From contig CP075495.1 in NCBI GenBank assembly GCA_021613535.1, positions 10,850,001 through 10,914,000 of the forward strand: a stretch of 64,000 bases of DNA, read 5' to 3'. Each line of letters opens with the position of its first letter. Positions within the stretch are counted from its first letter, which is position 1. This stretch comes from Adineta vaga (Eukaryota > Rotifera). Under the pieces are notes generated by a model, which ran no database searches, was not told the origin of the DNA, and saw only the letters and a program-made list of their open reading frames with translations. This document shows positions 1-8,748 of this stretch, piece by piece. The translations under genes and the position numbers were made by a program.

Positions 1-130
1 CGACTTCCTTCTTCAAGTACTAATTAAAGGAAAGAAGAATTGCCTATATGTGTATATGACTCAGGCGGAGAATCCTTCAAGATGGAATGCCGGTTGACGG
101 AAACAACGCCTAGAGAATAAATAATTGAAG

Positions 131-211
131 ATGTTGCTAACAACCATCATCGCTATCATTGCGGTTGTTTGCTTCAATGCTTATCAACAAATGAATAAAA
201 CGTATATTTAG
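131..211 (+). other. possible short signal-peptide ORF or 3' end of an upstream gene
   Basis: A 26-codon ORF starts with a hydrophobic, signal-like stretch (MLLTTIIAIIAVVCF) and soon stops. A potential GT donor lies just before the stop, and an AATAAA signal follows at about 234. The preceding 60-120 stretch is more GC-rich than its surroundings and could be the tail of a gene that begins outside the window. No exon partner could be linked to it, so this is only a pointer. Confidence 0.15.
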
Positions 212-261
212 AAGAGTAGTTCTATTCTTTTTCAATAAATATAATTGAACAACTACTTTCT

Positions 262-1981
262 ATTTCAATACCAATGAAGAAACAAGACGTTTTAAATTTC
301 TACTCTCATTCTCTCGTGTTTTTTTCACTATACTTATTTAATTTCAACACAATCAAATCACTGTTGCATATTTCTAAAACAAAGATATGTATTTAATTTC
401 ACTTACGAGACAATCTCATTTCATTTTTGTTTTGTTAAATATTCGTCTCATATTACATTAATCATTTGTCAAAGAATGATGAAATAATCAAGAAGATTGA
501 TTTAATATTCTCAACTAGATTTCGTGATAGATATAATTTGAATTAATTTATTCCAAGGAAATGTTCTTTTATTAATCAGATTAAGTCTTTTCTAACGTAA
601 AATATTTTCCTGTTATTAAACGGAAGTTTATAAAGAAAAGTCCTTCTCTGATTATTCCAAGCAAATAAGGAAGTTATTCATCAAGAAAATAAAGTACTTC
701 AGATGTCACTCATCGTTCGTTTTTTGTTCTATTGATGAAATTATGACAAAAAATGTATGTTGAAGTATATTATGATTAACTTGTTCAGTTTAAAATAGGA
801 GACAAAAGTAATTCAGAATGTGTCACTCGTTTAATTAAATAGTTTAACATAAAAATGGTGAGAATATGCTAAGAAAATTCTTGAATAGAATATTTGATTT
901 ATTATTATGGTAGATAGCGATTGATTATATTAGGTTTTAATATAACTTCCTCGAGGAAACTATCACATGAAAAACATAAATTGCATTGAAATCTCTTCAT
1001 CTATATCGACAAGACGGATCTGAATGATTTTGTACTTGAAAATTGTTTACATTAGATTCATCGATAGCTATTCTATATAACATTGAACTTATCTGATGTC
1101 TGGTTATAGATTTTCATGGTTTATCATAAGTAAAATCAATTTTATAATTATACTACTTTAAACTTCCATACTGTATTATCGATGTAAACTATTGAAATAT
1201 GTCAATAACTTCAGAAAGTTCTAAATAAGATGTAACACTTAACTTAGTTTCGAAATATTAGTCGTGTCAAATACACTAACAATGTTCTTAACCGTTTATT
1301 ATGGTTTTAACTTTGACAAGCAATTAAATCATTGTGTTTACATATTGTAACTTTGCTTCTGAAATCATATTACTGATTACAATGATGTATGCAATTCTAT
1401 TCAAATAGAATAGATGTTTATTTAACCTAGTAAATATACAATACCTTTGATATTTCATTGAAAATGCTTTACATCTATAATAATAAATTACTTATTCTTG
1501 ACAACGGTTGAAAAGATAAAAAAAAACAACAGTAATAATATTGGTTTCATTTTTCCATAGAAAATTGGTTGATAACAACAACATATGTATACAGTTGCAT
1601 TGAATGGTCGAAAGATATTTGAATATTTAGTTTGTAATTGTTGAATTGAAAAAATTTATTTTATATTCGTAGATTGAAATGAGACATCTGACAGTAAAGA
1701 AAACCAACAAAGTTGTTGATCATCATATGTTAACATTTTATCAAAAGTCTTATATATCGAAATGATAGTTTCTTCAAATCATCTTCATATGATGTATTAT
1801 TAGCTTAGAATAAATGAATGATATGTAGATTCTCTAAAATTAGTATTCATGAAAAATTGAGATTTTCGTTGACTGCGAAATTTATTGAAAAGTGTTACAC
1901 AAGAAAAAGTTTTTTTTCATAAATGAACGAAACATTTTTTTTTTGAAAAAATACTGTCATTTGGAAAACGATTGTCTTTAT
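262..1981. other. AT-rich intergenic DNA, no gene seen
   Basis: Long AT-rich stretch with stops in all frames. No conserved protein segments, long repeats or RNA gene signatures were noticed. Confidence 0.6.
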
Positions 1982-2277
1982 TTATTTACCACATTTACAT
2001 GAACCAGCTGGACATTGGCAGTTATCACATGCACAACCTTCTTTGCCACATCCTTTGCCTATAATGACAGAAAAAAAATATTTAATTCCGTAGGAAGAAA
2101 TTACATGGATACACTTACTAGTTTTATTGCAATCACAGCTTGAATCACATGTACATTTGCCTGTTTTCGTGCAATCTTCTTTGCATCCGCATTTTCCATC
2201 TGAGATAAGAAAAAGAAAAGAAATAACTCGAGATATCAGAAAGTATTTGCTCACTTACTTTCACAACGGCAAGGCAT
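1982..2277 (-). CDS. metallothionein (copy 1)
   Basis: Small cysteine-rich metal-binding protein expected to chelate Zn, Cu or Cd in the cytosol. Three exons, 2277-2259, 2199-2119 and 2058-1982, join in frame to 58 codons plus stop. The product starts MPCRCE and carries 16 cysteines, nearly all in CxC or CxxC spacing (KCGC, KCTC, CDC, CQC, CKC), with no aromatic residues, which is typical of metallothioneins. It closely resembles copy 4 (same length and cysteine grid) and is less like copies 2 and 3. A TATAAATA box lies about 80 bp upstream of the ATG on the minus strand. No family-level ancestry beyond metallothionein can be given by eye. Confidence 0.88.
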
Positions 2278-2353
2278 TATAATTGGTATTAGTTGATATA
2301 AAGGTTTGATGAGATGAGAAAATTTATGTGATCTATTCCCAAATACAATGCAG

Positions 2354-2361
2354 TATTTATA
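2354..2361 (-). promoter_or_regulatory. TATA box of metallothionein copy 1
   Basis: TATAAATA on the minus strand about 80 bp before the start codon. The same octamer stands at an equivalent distance before copy 4. Confidence 0.6.
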
Positions 2362-2394
2362 GGGCTAGTCGTGGTGATTATTTACGTAAAAGAA

Positions 2395-2467
2395 AAGGGG
2401 GTGCCGATAGTTACGTGAAAAAGAGAAAGGGGGTGTGGATGTATTAACCAAATAGAGAAGGGGGTGC
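2395..2467. promoter_or_regulatory. G-rich repeated upstream motif of metallothionein copy 1
   Basis: Three copies of a motif close to AAGGGGGTGY sit about 30 bp apart at 2395, 2427 and 2459, upstream of copy 1. TTACGTRAAA-like words lie between them. A fourth copy, on the other strand at 3425-3434, lies in the spacer between copies 2 and 3. The shared placement suggests a common transcription-factor site; the factor is unknown. Confidence 0.4.
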
Positions 2468-2917
2468 GGCTAGAGAAAGAGGAGTGTAACAGGGGAGTAC
2501 AATCCAGGTGTACCAAACAACGTTTATCATGTTATGTGAATGGCTATGTTTTTCTTTGAAAACCAAATGAAACCAATTGAAAATCAACGAACATTCGTTA
2601 GTAAAACAAGCATATCCAATTTATTGCTTTTCATTTTCTCTATTAACACATATGTTTGTGTACATATGAAGTTCACAAACAGAAAATAACTCATTTAAAA
2701 GATTATCTTTATACTATTTGCCAATCATACCAGACAGATTTGTTTTCTCTCACAAAAATTATTTGATGGTTTTCAATAAAATAAATCATTTTCTCATCAT
2801 CTAAACATACTTTTCTAGTAAACGAGTAGAACGTCTAACTCTATTTATTGAACGAAATCTTAGAACGATACAAACAGTGAAAAAAAGAATGACAGTTTGA
2901 CATGGTGCATATTGATT

Positions 2918-3223
2918 TCAAACAGCACATTTGCAAGCTGAGCAGTTGCAATCTGTGCAAGAACATGCCGATCCACAACTTGTATTTTCATCTATGAAGA
3001 GAAAAGAGAACGAAATGAAAAGAGAGAATAATGTGGATATTGAAGTACATACGAGAACATGATTTGCAGTCACATTTGCATGAACAGGTATCATCGCATT
3101 TGCAAGAACCATTTAGGCATCCAGCACCACATCCACATCCGGCAGCTAGAAATCAAAACTTAGAAATGTGAAGACAAGGAAAGAATGAATGAGTTTACTT
3201 TTGCATTGGCATGGTTTTGGCAT
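2918..3223 (-). CDS. metallothionein (copy 2, palindrome left arm)
   Basis: Three exons encode the same 63-residue protein as copy 3 on the opposite strand. The start is MPKPCQCK and the end is ACKCAV. There are 19 cysteines, mostly as CxC, and no aromatics, so it is expected to be a cytosolic metal chelator. The exon 1 (25 nt), exon 2 (93 nt) and exon 3 (74 nt) pattern mirrors copy 3 exactly. It is transcribed away from copy 3 across a shared spacer of about 820 bp between ATGs. An MRE-like TGCACCC site lies about 130 bp upstream. Confidence 0.9.
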
Positions 3224-3350
3224 ATTGATCGTTTGTTTTGTTTGTTAGTGATGAGACAAGAAACAATTGAGCGAATAAATGAATGAAAGAAGAAGTATAT
3301 CTGTGTATATATATATATATAGATGTCTGTGACTGTGTATAACGTAACGG

Positions 3351-3357
3351 GGGTGCA
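3351..3357 (-). promoter_or_regulatory. metal-response-element-like site (copy 2 promoter)
   Basis: TGCACCC on the minus strand fits the MRE core TGCRCNC bound by MTF-1 in animals. It is followed by CCCGT, giving TGCACCCCCGT. It lies about 130 bp upstream of the copy 2 ATG and is repeated in mirror position before copy 3. Confidence 0.5.
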
Positions 3358-3400
3358 TTGGAACGATGAACAGCACCCCTGTTCAAGATAGATATATTAT

Positions 3401-3873
3401 GTACTTATCTGCATTCATCAGTTGAGCACCCCCTTTTTTCCTCATGTTGAATTCACATGATGCGTTTCATCGATGATGATGATGATGCTGCTATATTGAT
3501 CTTTAACGAGATACGAGAGCAAGACTTAAGAAAAGGATGACATGTACCTAACTGGTCTGATTGCGATAAGTGATGGCAGAAAGAAACACAAAAACGTTTA
3601 AGTGAAATCATATATCATAGCGGTAATAGAACGAATAATACGAATCAACATGTATTCTACCTGGAATCATCAATACAACTACAGTGGCGAAAAATATTGA
3701 ATTCTTTGGAATATCTGAACGCATAAGACTTTCATATTTTCTAATATAAATTCATTTTAATTCATACATTATTGTGGACTTCCGACTTTATTCAAAATTT
3801 CACGTGTAATATAACCCACAGAACGGATAAATCAAAGAAAACGGGGGTGCGCAGTTAATCATTAGCGATAAAT
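3401..3873. other. palindrome spacer, shared divergent promoter region
   Basis: About 470 bp of unique sequence between the two arms. It holds one G-rich motif copy (GCACCCCCTT at 3425), a short GAT microsatellite near 3474-3486 and one MRE-like site at 3847-3853. No ORF of interest. Confidence 0.6.
3847..3853 (-). promoter_or_regulatory. metal-response-element-like site in spacer
   Basis: TGCGCAC on the minus strand, extending to TGCGCACCCCC, fits the MRE core TGCRCNC. It lies just outside the right palindrome arm, so it is not duplicated. Confidence 0.45.
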
Positions 3874-3917
3874 ATAATATATCTATCTTGAACAGGGGTG
3901 CTATTCATCGTTCCAAT

Positions 3918-3924
3918 GCACCCC
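3918..3924 (+). promoter_or_regulatory. metal-response-element-like site (copy 3 promoter)
   Basis: TGCACCC followed by CCCGT, the mirror image of the site at 3351-3357, about 120 bp before the copy 3 ATG. Confidence 0.5.
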
Positions 3925-4042
3925 CGTTACGTTATACACAGTCGCAGACATCTATATATATACAGATATGCTTCTTCTTGCATTCATTTATTCGCTCAAT
4001 TGTTTCTTGTCTCATCACTAACAAACAAAACAAACGATCAAT

Positions 4043-4349
4043 ATGCCAAAACCATGCCAATGCAAAAGTAAACTCATTCATTCTTTCCTTGTCTTCACAT
4101 TTCTAAGTTTTGATTTCTAGCTGCCGGATGTGGATGTGGTGCTGGATGCCTAAATGGTTCTTGCAAATGCGATGATACCTGTTCATGCAAATGTGACTGC
4201 AAATCATGTTCTCGTATGTACTTCAATATCCACATTATTCTCTCTTTTCATTTCGTTCTCTTTTCTCTTCAATAGATGAAAATACAAGTTGTGGATCGGC
4301 ATGTTCTTGCACAGATTGCAACTGCTCAGCTTGCAAATGTGCTGTTTGA
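4043..4349 (+). CDS. metallothionein (copy 3, palindrome right arm)
   Basis: Exons 4043-4067, 4121-4213 and 4276-4349 join to 63 codons plus stop, all with GT...AG introns. The protein starts MPKPCQCK, carries 19 cysteines in CxC and CxxC groups (CGCG, CKCD, CKCDC, CNC, CKC) and has no aromatic residues: a metallothionein. The predicted protein and introns equal copy 2, implying either a very recent inverted duplication or continuing gene conversion between arms. TA-rich sequence near 3951-3961 may serve as TATA box. Confidence 0.9.
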
Positions 4350-4615
4350 AATCAATATGCACCATGTCAAACTGTCATTCTTTTTTTCACTGTTTGTATT
4401 GTTCTAAGATTTCGTTCAATAAATAGAGTTAGACGTTCTACTCGTTTACTAGAAAAGTATGTTTAGATGATGTGGAAGTGAAAATAAACGATGTTTTAAT
4501 CGAAACGTAAAATTTATTGATTACATTTTTCAAGTATTGGTTGTATTCAATACAAATAAAAAGAAATATTAGAAGAGTTTAAGTGAAATGTTCTTTGGTT
4601 AGCTTATATTCATGT

Positions 4616-4913
4616 TCATTTGCCACATTTACATGAACCAGAAGCACATTGACAGTTTTCACATTTACAGTCTGCATTGCCACATCCTTTACCTAGAAAG
4701 ATACAAATCAATATTCGAGAATTAAAGAGAAAATTCAATTGCTAAACTTACTGGTATTATTACACATACAACTTGAGTCACATGTACATTTGCCTGATTT
4801 AGTGCAATCTTCTTTGCATGAACATTTTCCAGCTAAAAATATAAGAATATTTATGTATTTACGTTTGATGGCCTCTGGTTTTTGAATTTCATACCTTCGC
4901 ATTGACACGGCAT
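4616..4913 (-). CDS. metallothionein (copy 4)
   Basis: Three exons give a 58-residue cysteine-rich protein starting MPCQCE and ending CKCGK, with 16 cysteines. It matches copy 1 position by position in most residues (KEDCTK.GKCTCDSSC is shared). One difference lies in the middle: copy 1 has CDC where this copy has CMC. TATAAATA stands about 80 bp upstream at 4990-4997. No clear TGCRCNC site was seen upstream, so its induction may differ from copies 2 and 3. Confidence 0.87.
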
Positions 4914-4989
4914 TGTATTTAATATAAGATAGAGTAATATTTCAATAATCGAGAAAAATAATAATGAAATATTTGTGTCAATGCATCTG

Positions 4990-4997
4990 TATTTATA
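4990..4997 (-). promoter_or_regulatory. TATA box of metallothionein copy 4
   Basis: TATAAATA on the minus strand about 80 bp upstream of the start codon, as in copy 1. Confidence 0.55.
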
Positions 4998-5512
4998 GTA
5001 CTACCGAGAGAAAAAAAAAAGCGGCGCCATTCGTTCCATAGAAATAGTGCGAGTTCATATTTATGCATGAATCATCTTCCTTTCTATTGGCTTGTTCTCG
5101 TCAAAAAAGCAATTCTGCGTAGTACTAAAGAAATAGAACAATATTTCGTAGTTCTAATCACCTAGAACTTACTAGAATAATTCACTTTTTATTCATTTAT
5201 TTGCTCTATTTCCGAGATGAATTCGGTTCCCGATGGATAGAATATACATTTATTATCTTATTTCTTTTTATCCTAGCATCATTCAGCACGGTAATACACA
5301 TTGACTAATAATAACACATCAATCATATCAAAATCTAGAATTTGAAAACAACAAATAACCCTTGAACTTATCCATGCACCATCATTTAATAGTAACAAAA
5401 AAACAAAACATTCAAAAATGTTAGATTCATATATACATGAATAAACACATAGAAAAAAGACGATCGTTGAAAAAAATATCGTTTATGAAACGAAAGTAAT
5501 AATATTAGAGTA
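4998..5512. other. intergenic, nothing recognised
   Basis: AT-rich sequence between metallothionein copy 4 and the end of the EndoG-like gene. It contains the 3' flank of the latter; no further gene or repeat was recognised. Confidence 0.6.
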
Positions 5513-6647
5513 TCATGCAGCAGATGAAGTTGAAGGTGACGATGATGGTAACGGTAATGACTTCTGTTGTTGTTGAGAACGAACAGGTAGATCATATTTA
5601 AAATCAATCCATGGTTTATTGATGGCATGAATTTTATTTTTATGAATTTTATCTGTTATTATTAGAAAACCAGCATTTTGTTCAATAAGTTCAGGTGCAA
5701 CAAGAAATTCATCAAGAGATAGAGTCTTATCAATTGGCTCATTTGGTAAGAGATATGAATAAATATCTAATTGTCCACTCTTTTGTTGAGCAATAAGAAT
5801 TTTGAAAAAATGCGTCGGAACAGCAACTTGATTTGGACCTATAACTTGATATTTTACATAAAGTTTATTATCGATTGGATCGAGTCTAATGAAGAATAAT
5901 ATGAAATAGAATAGAATTTAACTATTTAGTAATAGAAAGCAAGCATACCTTGGAAGATACAGTGGTCCAGTAAGAATCCATAAACCACCTGGATAATGTT
6001 TAACAAGTGCACGAACATATGTTTCTAATTGTGCCCATTTATCTCGATTAAATCCTTTTCCTACCTAACAGCAAATATGATTTTAAAAAAAAGAATATTC
6101 ATTCATTTAGAAAACATTTGAATATTACCTGCGGAGCAATGTTTGAAAGTAGAAATGTTCGATTCATACTTTCTTGTGAATGACGATGATTTGCACTTGG
6201 AATCATATGTCCTCGATCAAAACCCGAACCTCAAAAAACAAAAATTAGAATTTCAAGTTAAAAAATAAGCAATTTATTATCTATTTTACCACGATAATCT
6301 TGAAGTGTTGCACGAAAAAATGGATGTATTTGTTCATCTTCACGAAATAATGCTTTTCCTCGATCAACATTATTTCCCATTGTAATTGTATCACGTGTCA
6401 AATGTTCGATTGTCCATAATGGTATTCGTGTTCGACGATCATAACTTACAGCAAAATTTGGATCAAGTTGACGAATACTTTGTGTTGATAAATCAGGTGT
6501 AAAACGAAATAATGCACTTTCATTCTTTGATATTCCTCCTTCCCATAAACGAAAGTATGTACTAGTAGCAAGAACACCAAGTGCTACACCAGCAGCAAGC
6601 GTACCGATGCCTTGAGCATAAGCCATTCGACGTGTTCCTCCTGTCAT
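5513..6647 (-). CDS. ENDOG: endonuclease G, mitochondrial (DRGH nuclease)
   Basis: Sugar-nonspecific DNA/RNA nuclease of the beta-beta-alpha-metal family, normally in the mitochondrial intermembrane space. Four exons, 6647-6290, 6229-6129, 6064-5949 and 5885-5513, sum to 315 codons. The catalytic motif FDRGHM, with its general-base histidine, is formed across the first junction. It is followed by ANHRHSQESMNRTFLLSN, APQ and a metal-site Asn in GFNRDKW. LWILTGPLYLPR and VKYQVIG...VAVPTHFFK are EndoG-like rather than EXOG-like. The N-terminus has an alanine/glycine-rich hydrophobic stretch (IGTLAAGVALGVLA), plausible as targeting or anchor sequence. An acceptor-like ACAG at 6641 would favour starting at Met8 (6626). 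Confidence 0.9.
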
Positions 6648-6910
6648 TAAACATCATGAAGATTCGAGTAAAAACGAATCAATGAAATGACATGCTCGTC
6701 TTTTACTGGTTGAAATATCAATCTATGATCATTTTTTTGAAAGAAAAAATTCGATACAAATTACCAGTTAACTGTGAAAACTTATTAAGATTTATGATGA
6801 AAAAATAAAATTTCTAATGCGAAAAATGATGTCGCCACTATCGATATTACTGGGAATAATCCTCATGATTCAATTCAATCTAAATTAATATTTTGCGATT
6901 TGATTTTTTC
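6648..6910. other. short intergenic region
   Basis: AT-rich, no feature recognised. Confidence 0.5.
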
Positions 6911-7319
6911 ATGTCTGAAAAAACTCAAATTCCACGTGTTCTTTGAGCTCAATAATGTGCAACTGTACTTTTGACGATTGTTATGCTGAATATTGACAAA
7001 GTTGATGTTAAATTTGAAGAAAATGCTGTCAGTTTTCATGACCAATCATCAACTATGTTGTTAAAATTGATTTATATGAAAAGATCGATCCCGATTCATG
7101 TAAATATGACCGTAATAAATTGAGAAAGAAAGATGAAAAATGAAAAGTCGATAGGAATTATCAAGATATATTTTCTGGAGGTAAGATAAAATGAAAAAAT
7201 TAGTTGTAAACAATTATAATTCGAATTCTATTGTAGGTATGGAGCTAATGAATGATATATCAGATAAGACTGGTATTTCTGATGACGATGAGATAAAATC
7301 AATGTCTACTAGAAAATGA
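6911..7319 (+). pseudogene. decayed p23 (PTGES3/Sba1-like) co-chaperone copy
   Basis: Translation gives a broken p23 CS-domain protein. It begins MSEKTQIPRVL, then has two in-frame stops, then NIDKVDVKFEENAVSFH, matching the p23 pattern V-V-FE--...F. After a one-base frame change comes VVKIDLYEKIDPDSCKY, like the IDLF..IDP.DSK block of human p23. A further in-frame stop follows DEK. A still-recognisable 50-60 bp intron with GTAAGA...TTGTAG ends (about 7180-7236) precedes the acidic Met-rich tail (SGGMELMNDISDKTG, DDDE). The tryptophan-rich middle is missing. Intact p23 binds the Hsp90 N-domain; this copy cannot encode it. Retention of an intron argues against a processed copy. No intact parent is in the window. 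Confidence 0.75.
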
Positions 7320-7756
7320 GAGCAAAACTACAAACTCCAGTGTATAAGGATCAATCACTAAGAAATAATCTAAATAAGTTAATCTTTAATTGATTTTTTT
7401 TTCCATAAAATGTTTATTATTATTATCTCTGAACTGACTGAATTCAAGATATATTCATATGGGAAGGCGATTTATTAGTAGCTCGTTAAAATCTTGTGAA
7501 AATATCGGCCATTTTAATTTAAGAAAAAAAATCTTGATTTCATATATCCAATTCTTTCTAGATCGGTCTCGCTTTTTCAGTCAACCAAAACAAGTTAATG
7601 AATATTGAAAATATTTCTTGAACCTTCAAACGATGTAACTACTAAATGGTGACAGAATCGAAAGAATGAATCAGAATATAAACAAAAAACTCGATTGAAT
7701 TAAATCTATTATGATACAAAAAGGTAATTTTATTTTCAAACAACTTAATCTTAATA

Positions 7757-8107
7757 ATGTCTTCGAACAATTCGTCATTTGTCCTTGAAAGTCCACCTAA
7801 TATACACAAGATTGCAGACTTAACTACAAACACATCTCCTACTATTGATATAACCTCACCTTCAAGCGATGATTTCTCATCAGTTATTAATGAATTTACA
7901 ACCGAACGAGTTTGTCGTTTATTAAGCAAGAATCCAGAAAATTATAATGTGATTAGAAATACAAAGAATAATTTAACGTCTATATGTTGGAATCTCTTTG
8001 GTATTCCGGCTAGAAAAATTCCTGGAACAGAAGAATTTGTTCTTAATACGATATATGTAATCTGTATGCAAAGTCATAGGATGGGATGGGACGAAAAACT
8101 TTTTTGA
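7757..8107 (+). CDS. small hypothetical ORF, possibly transposon-derived
   Basis: A 116-codon ORF with a Ser/Thr-rich first half and a more structured segment (LTSICWNLFGIPARKI). That segment loosely recalls the start of BED zinc fingers of hAT transposases (W..FG.PAR), but the expected CxxC...H pair is absent. The last residues come from a GATGGGATGGGA hairpin repeat, so the frame probably ends inside an unrelated repeat. It is either a truncated gene fragment or a chance ORF; function unknown. Confidence 0.25.
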   Translation: MSSNNSSFVLESPPNIHKIADLTTNTSPTIDITSPSSDDFSSVINEFTTERVCRLLSKNPENYNVIRNTKNNLTSICWNLFGIPARKIPGTEEFVLNTIYVICMQSHRMGWDEKLF

Positions 8108-8124
8108 TCCCATCCTATCCCACG
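8079..8124. repeat. imperfect hairpin repeat
   Basis: GGATGGGATGGGACG and ATCCCATCCTATCCCACG are imperfect inverted copies separated by an A/T-rich loop. The G-rich/C-rich composition is unlike the flanks, suggesting a small inserted element or element terminus. Confidence 0.5.
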
Positions 8125-8748
8125 TCGAACCCTAATACATTCCTTATATCTCATGGACGTGTATCGAAATACATTCGATTGCAGTCTTCAAGTACTTGCA
8201 GCAGCTGATGTGCTCAATGGCAGAAAAGTCATTTGTTAAAAAACAATTGATCCTGAGTTGCAATAACTTGACCCAAAAATTAATTTTTAAAACATCTATT
8301 CTCATTCTATACTCTTTTGAATTAACAATATGGTTTTACTCTCAATGTATATTTTTATGTTTAGATAGAAATTATTTTTCGATTTCAACAGACTATGCAT
8401 CGTACAAAATGATTGTAGATACAAGAAAGGTTTTTTTTACAGTAGTATAGTATACAGATACATTGTAATTATGCTCTTTTGCTAGAAAATTTTCAGAAAA
8501 TTAACTATTTCATGAGAATGAGTAAAAGTCTATTTATAGTTTTTCTATGAGTAATACATGACGCCATTTTTGCGATAAAAAGACAGAGAGCATTTGACTG
8601 AGTCAATATAAAAAGAAATAAAAAATAGAGTAAATGAGAAAATGTGCTTTAATCTCACCTGGTAATATAACGCAGATATACGCATAGTCATTACAAAACC
8701 CATATTGTTTATTCTGATTTCTTTGTCTTAGATAAATAATAAAAGAAT

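Larger units (their letters stand above)
2796..3400. repeat. left arm of metallothionein palindrome
   Basis: About 600 bp that reappear as the reverse complement at 3874-4473. The arm holds the whole of metallothionein copy 2 plus about 175 bp of promoter and about 120 bp of 3' flank. Exons and introns are identical to the other arm as far as read; visible differences are mainly in a TA microsatellite near 3306-3322. Arm edges were placed by eye to within a few bases. Confidence 0.9.
3874..4473. repeat. right arm of metallothionein palindrome
   Basis: Reverse-complement partner of 2796-3400. Identity ends abruptly at both edges (about 3874 and 4473), and the centre of symmetry falls near 3633. 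Confidence 0.9.

Noticed and set aside
3195-4106. Two similar ORFs facing each other over the palindrome (3195-3386 minus, 3888-4106 plus)
   Set aside because: They translate promoter and first-exon DNA of metallothionein copies 2 and 3 in the wrong frame; their similarity only reflects the inverted repeat.
8110-8135. Possible tRNA B-box on the minus strand (GGGTTCGAC)
   Set aside because: No matching A-box or cloverleaf arms at the right distance, and the stretch belongs to the G-rich hairpin.
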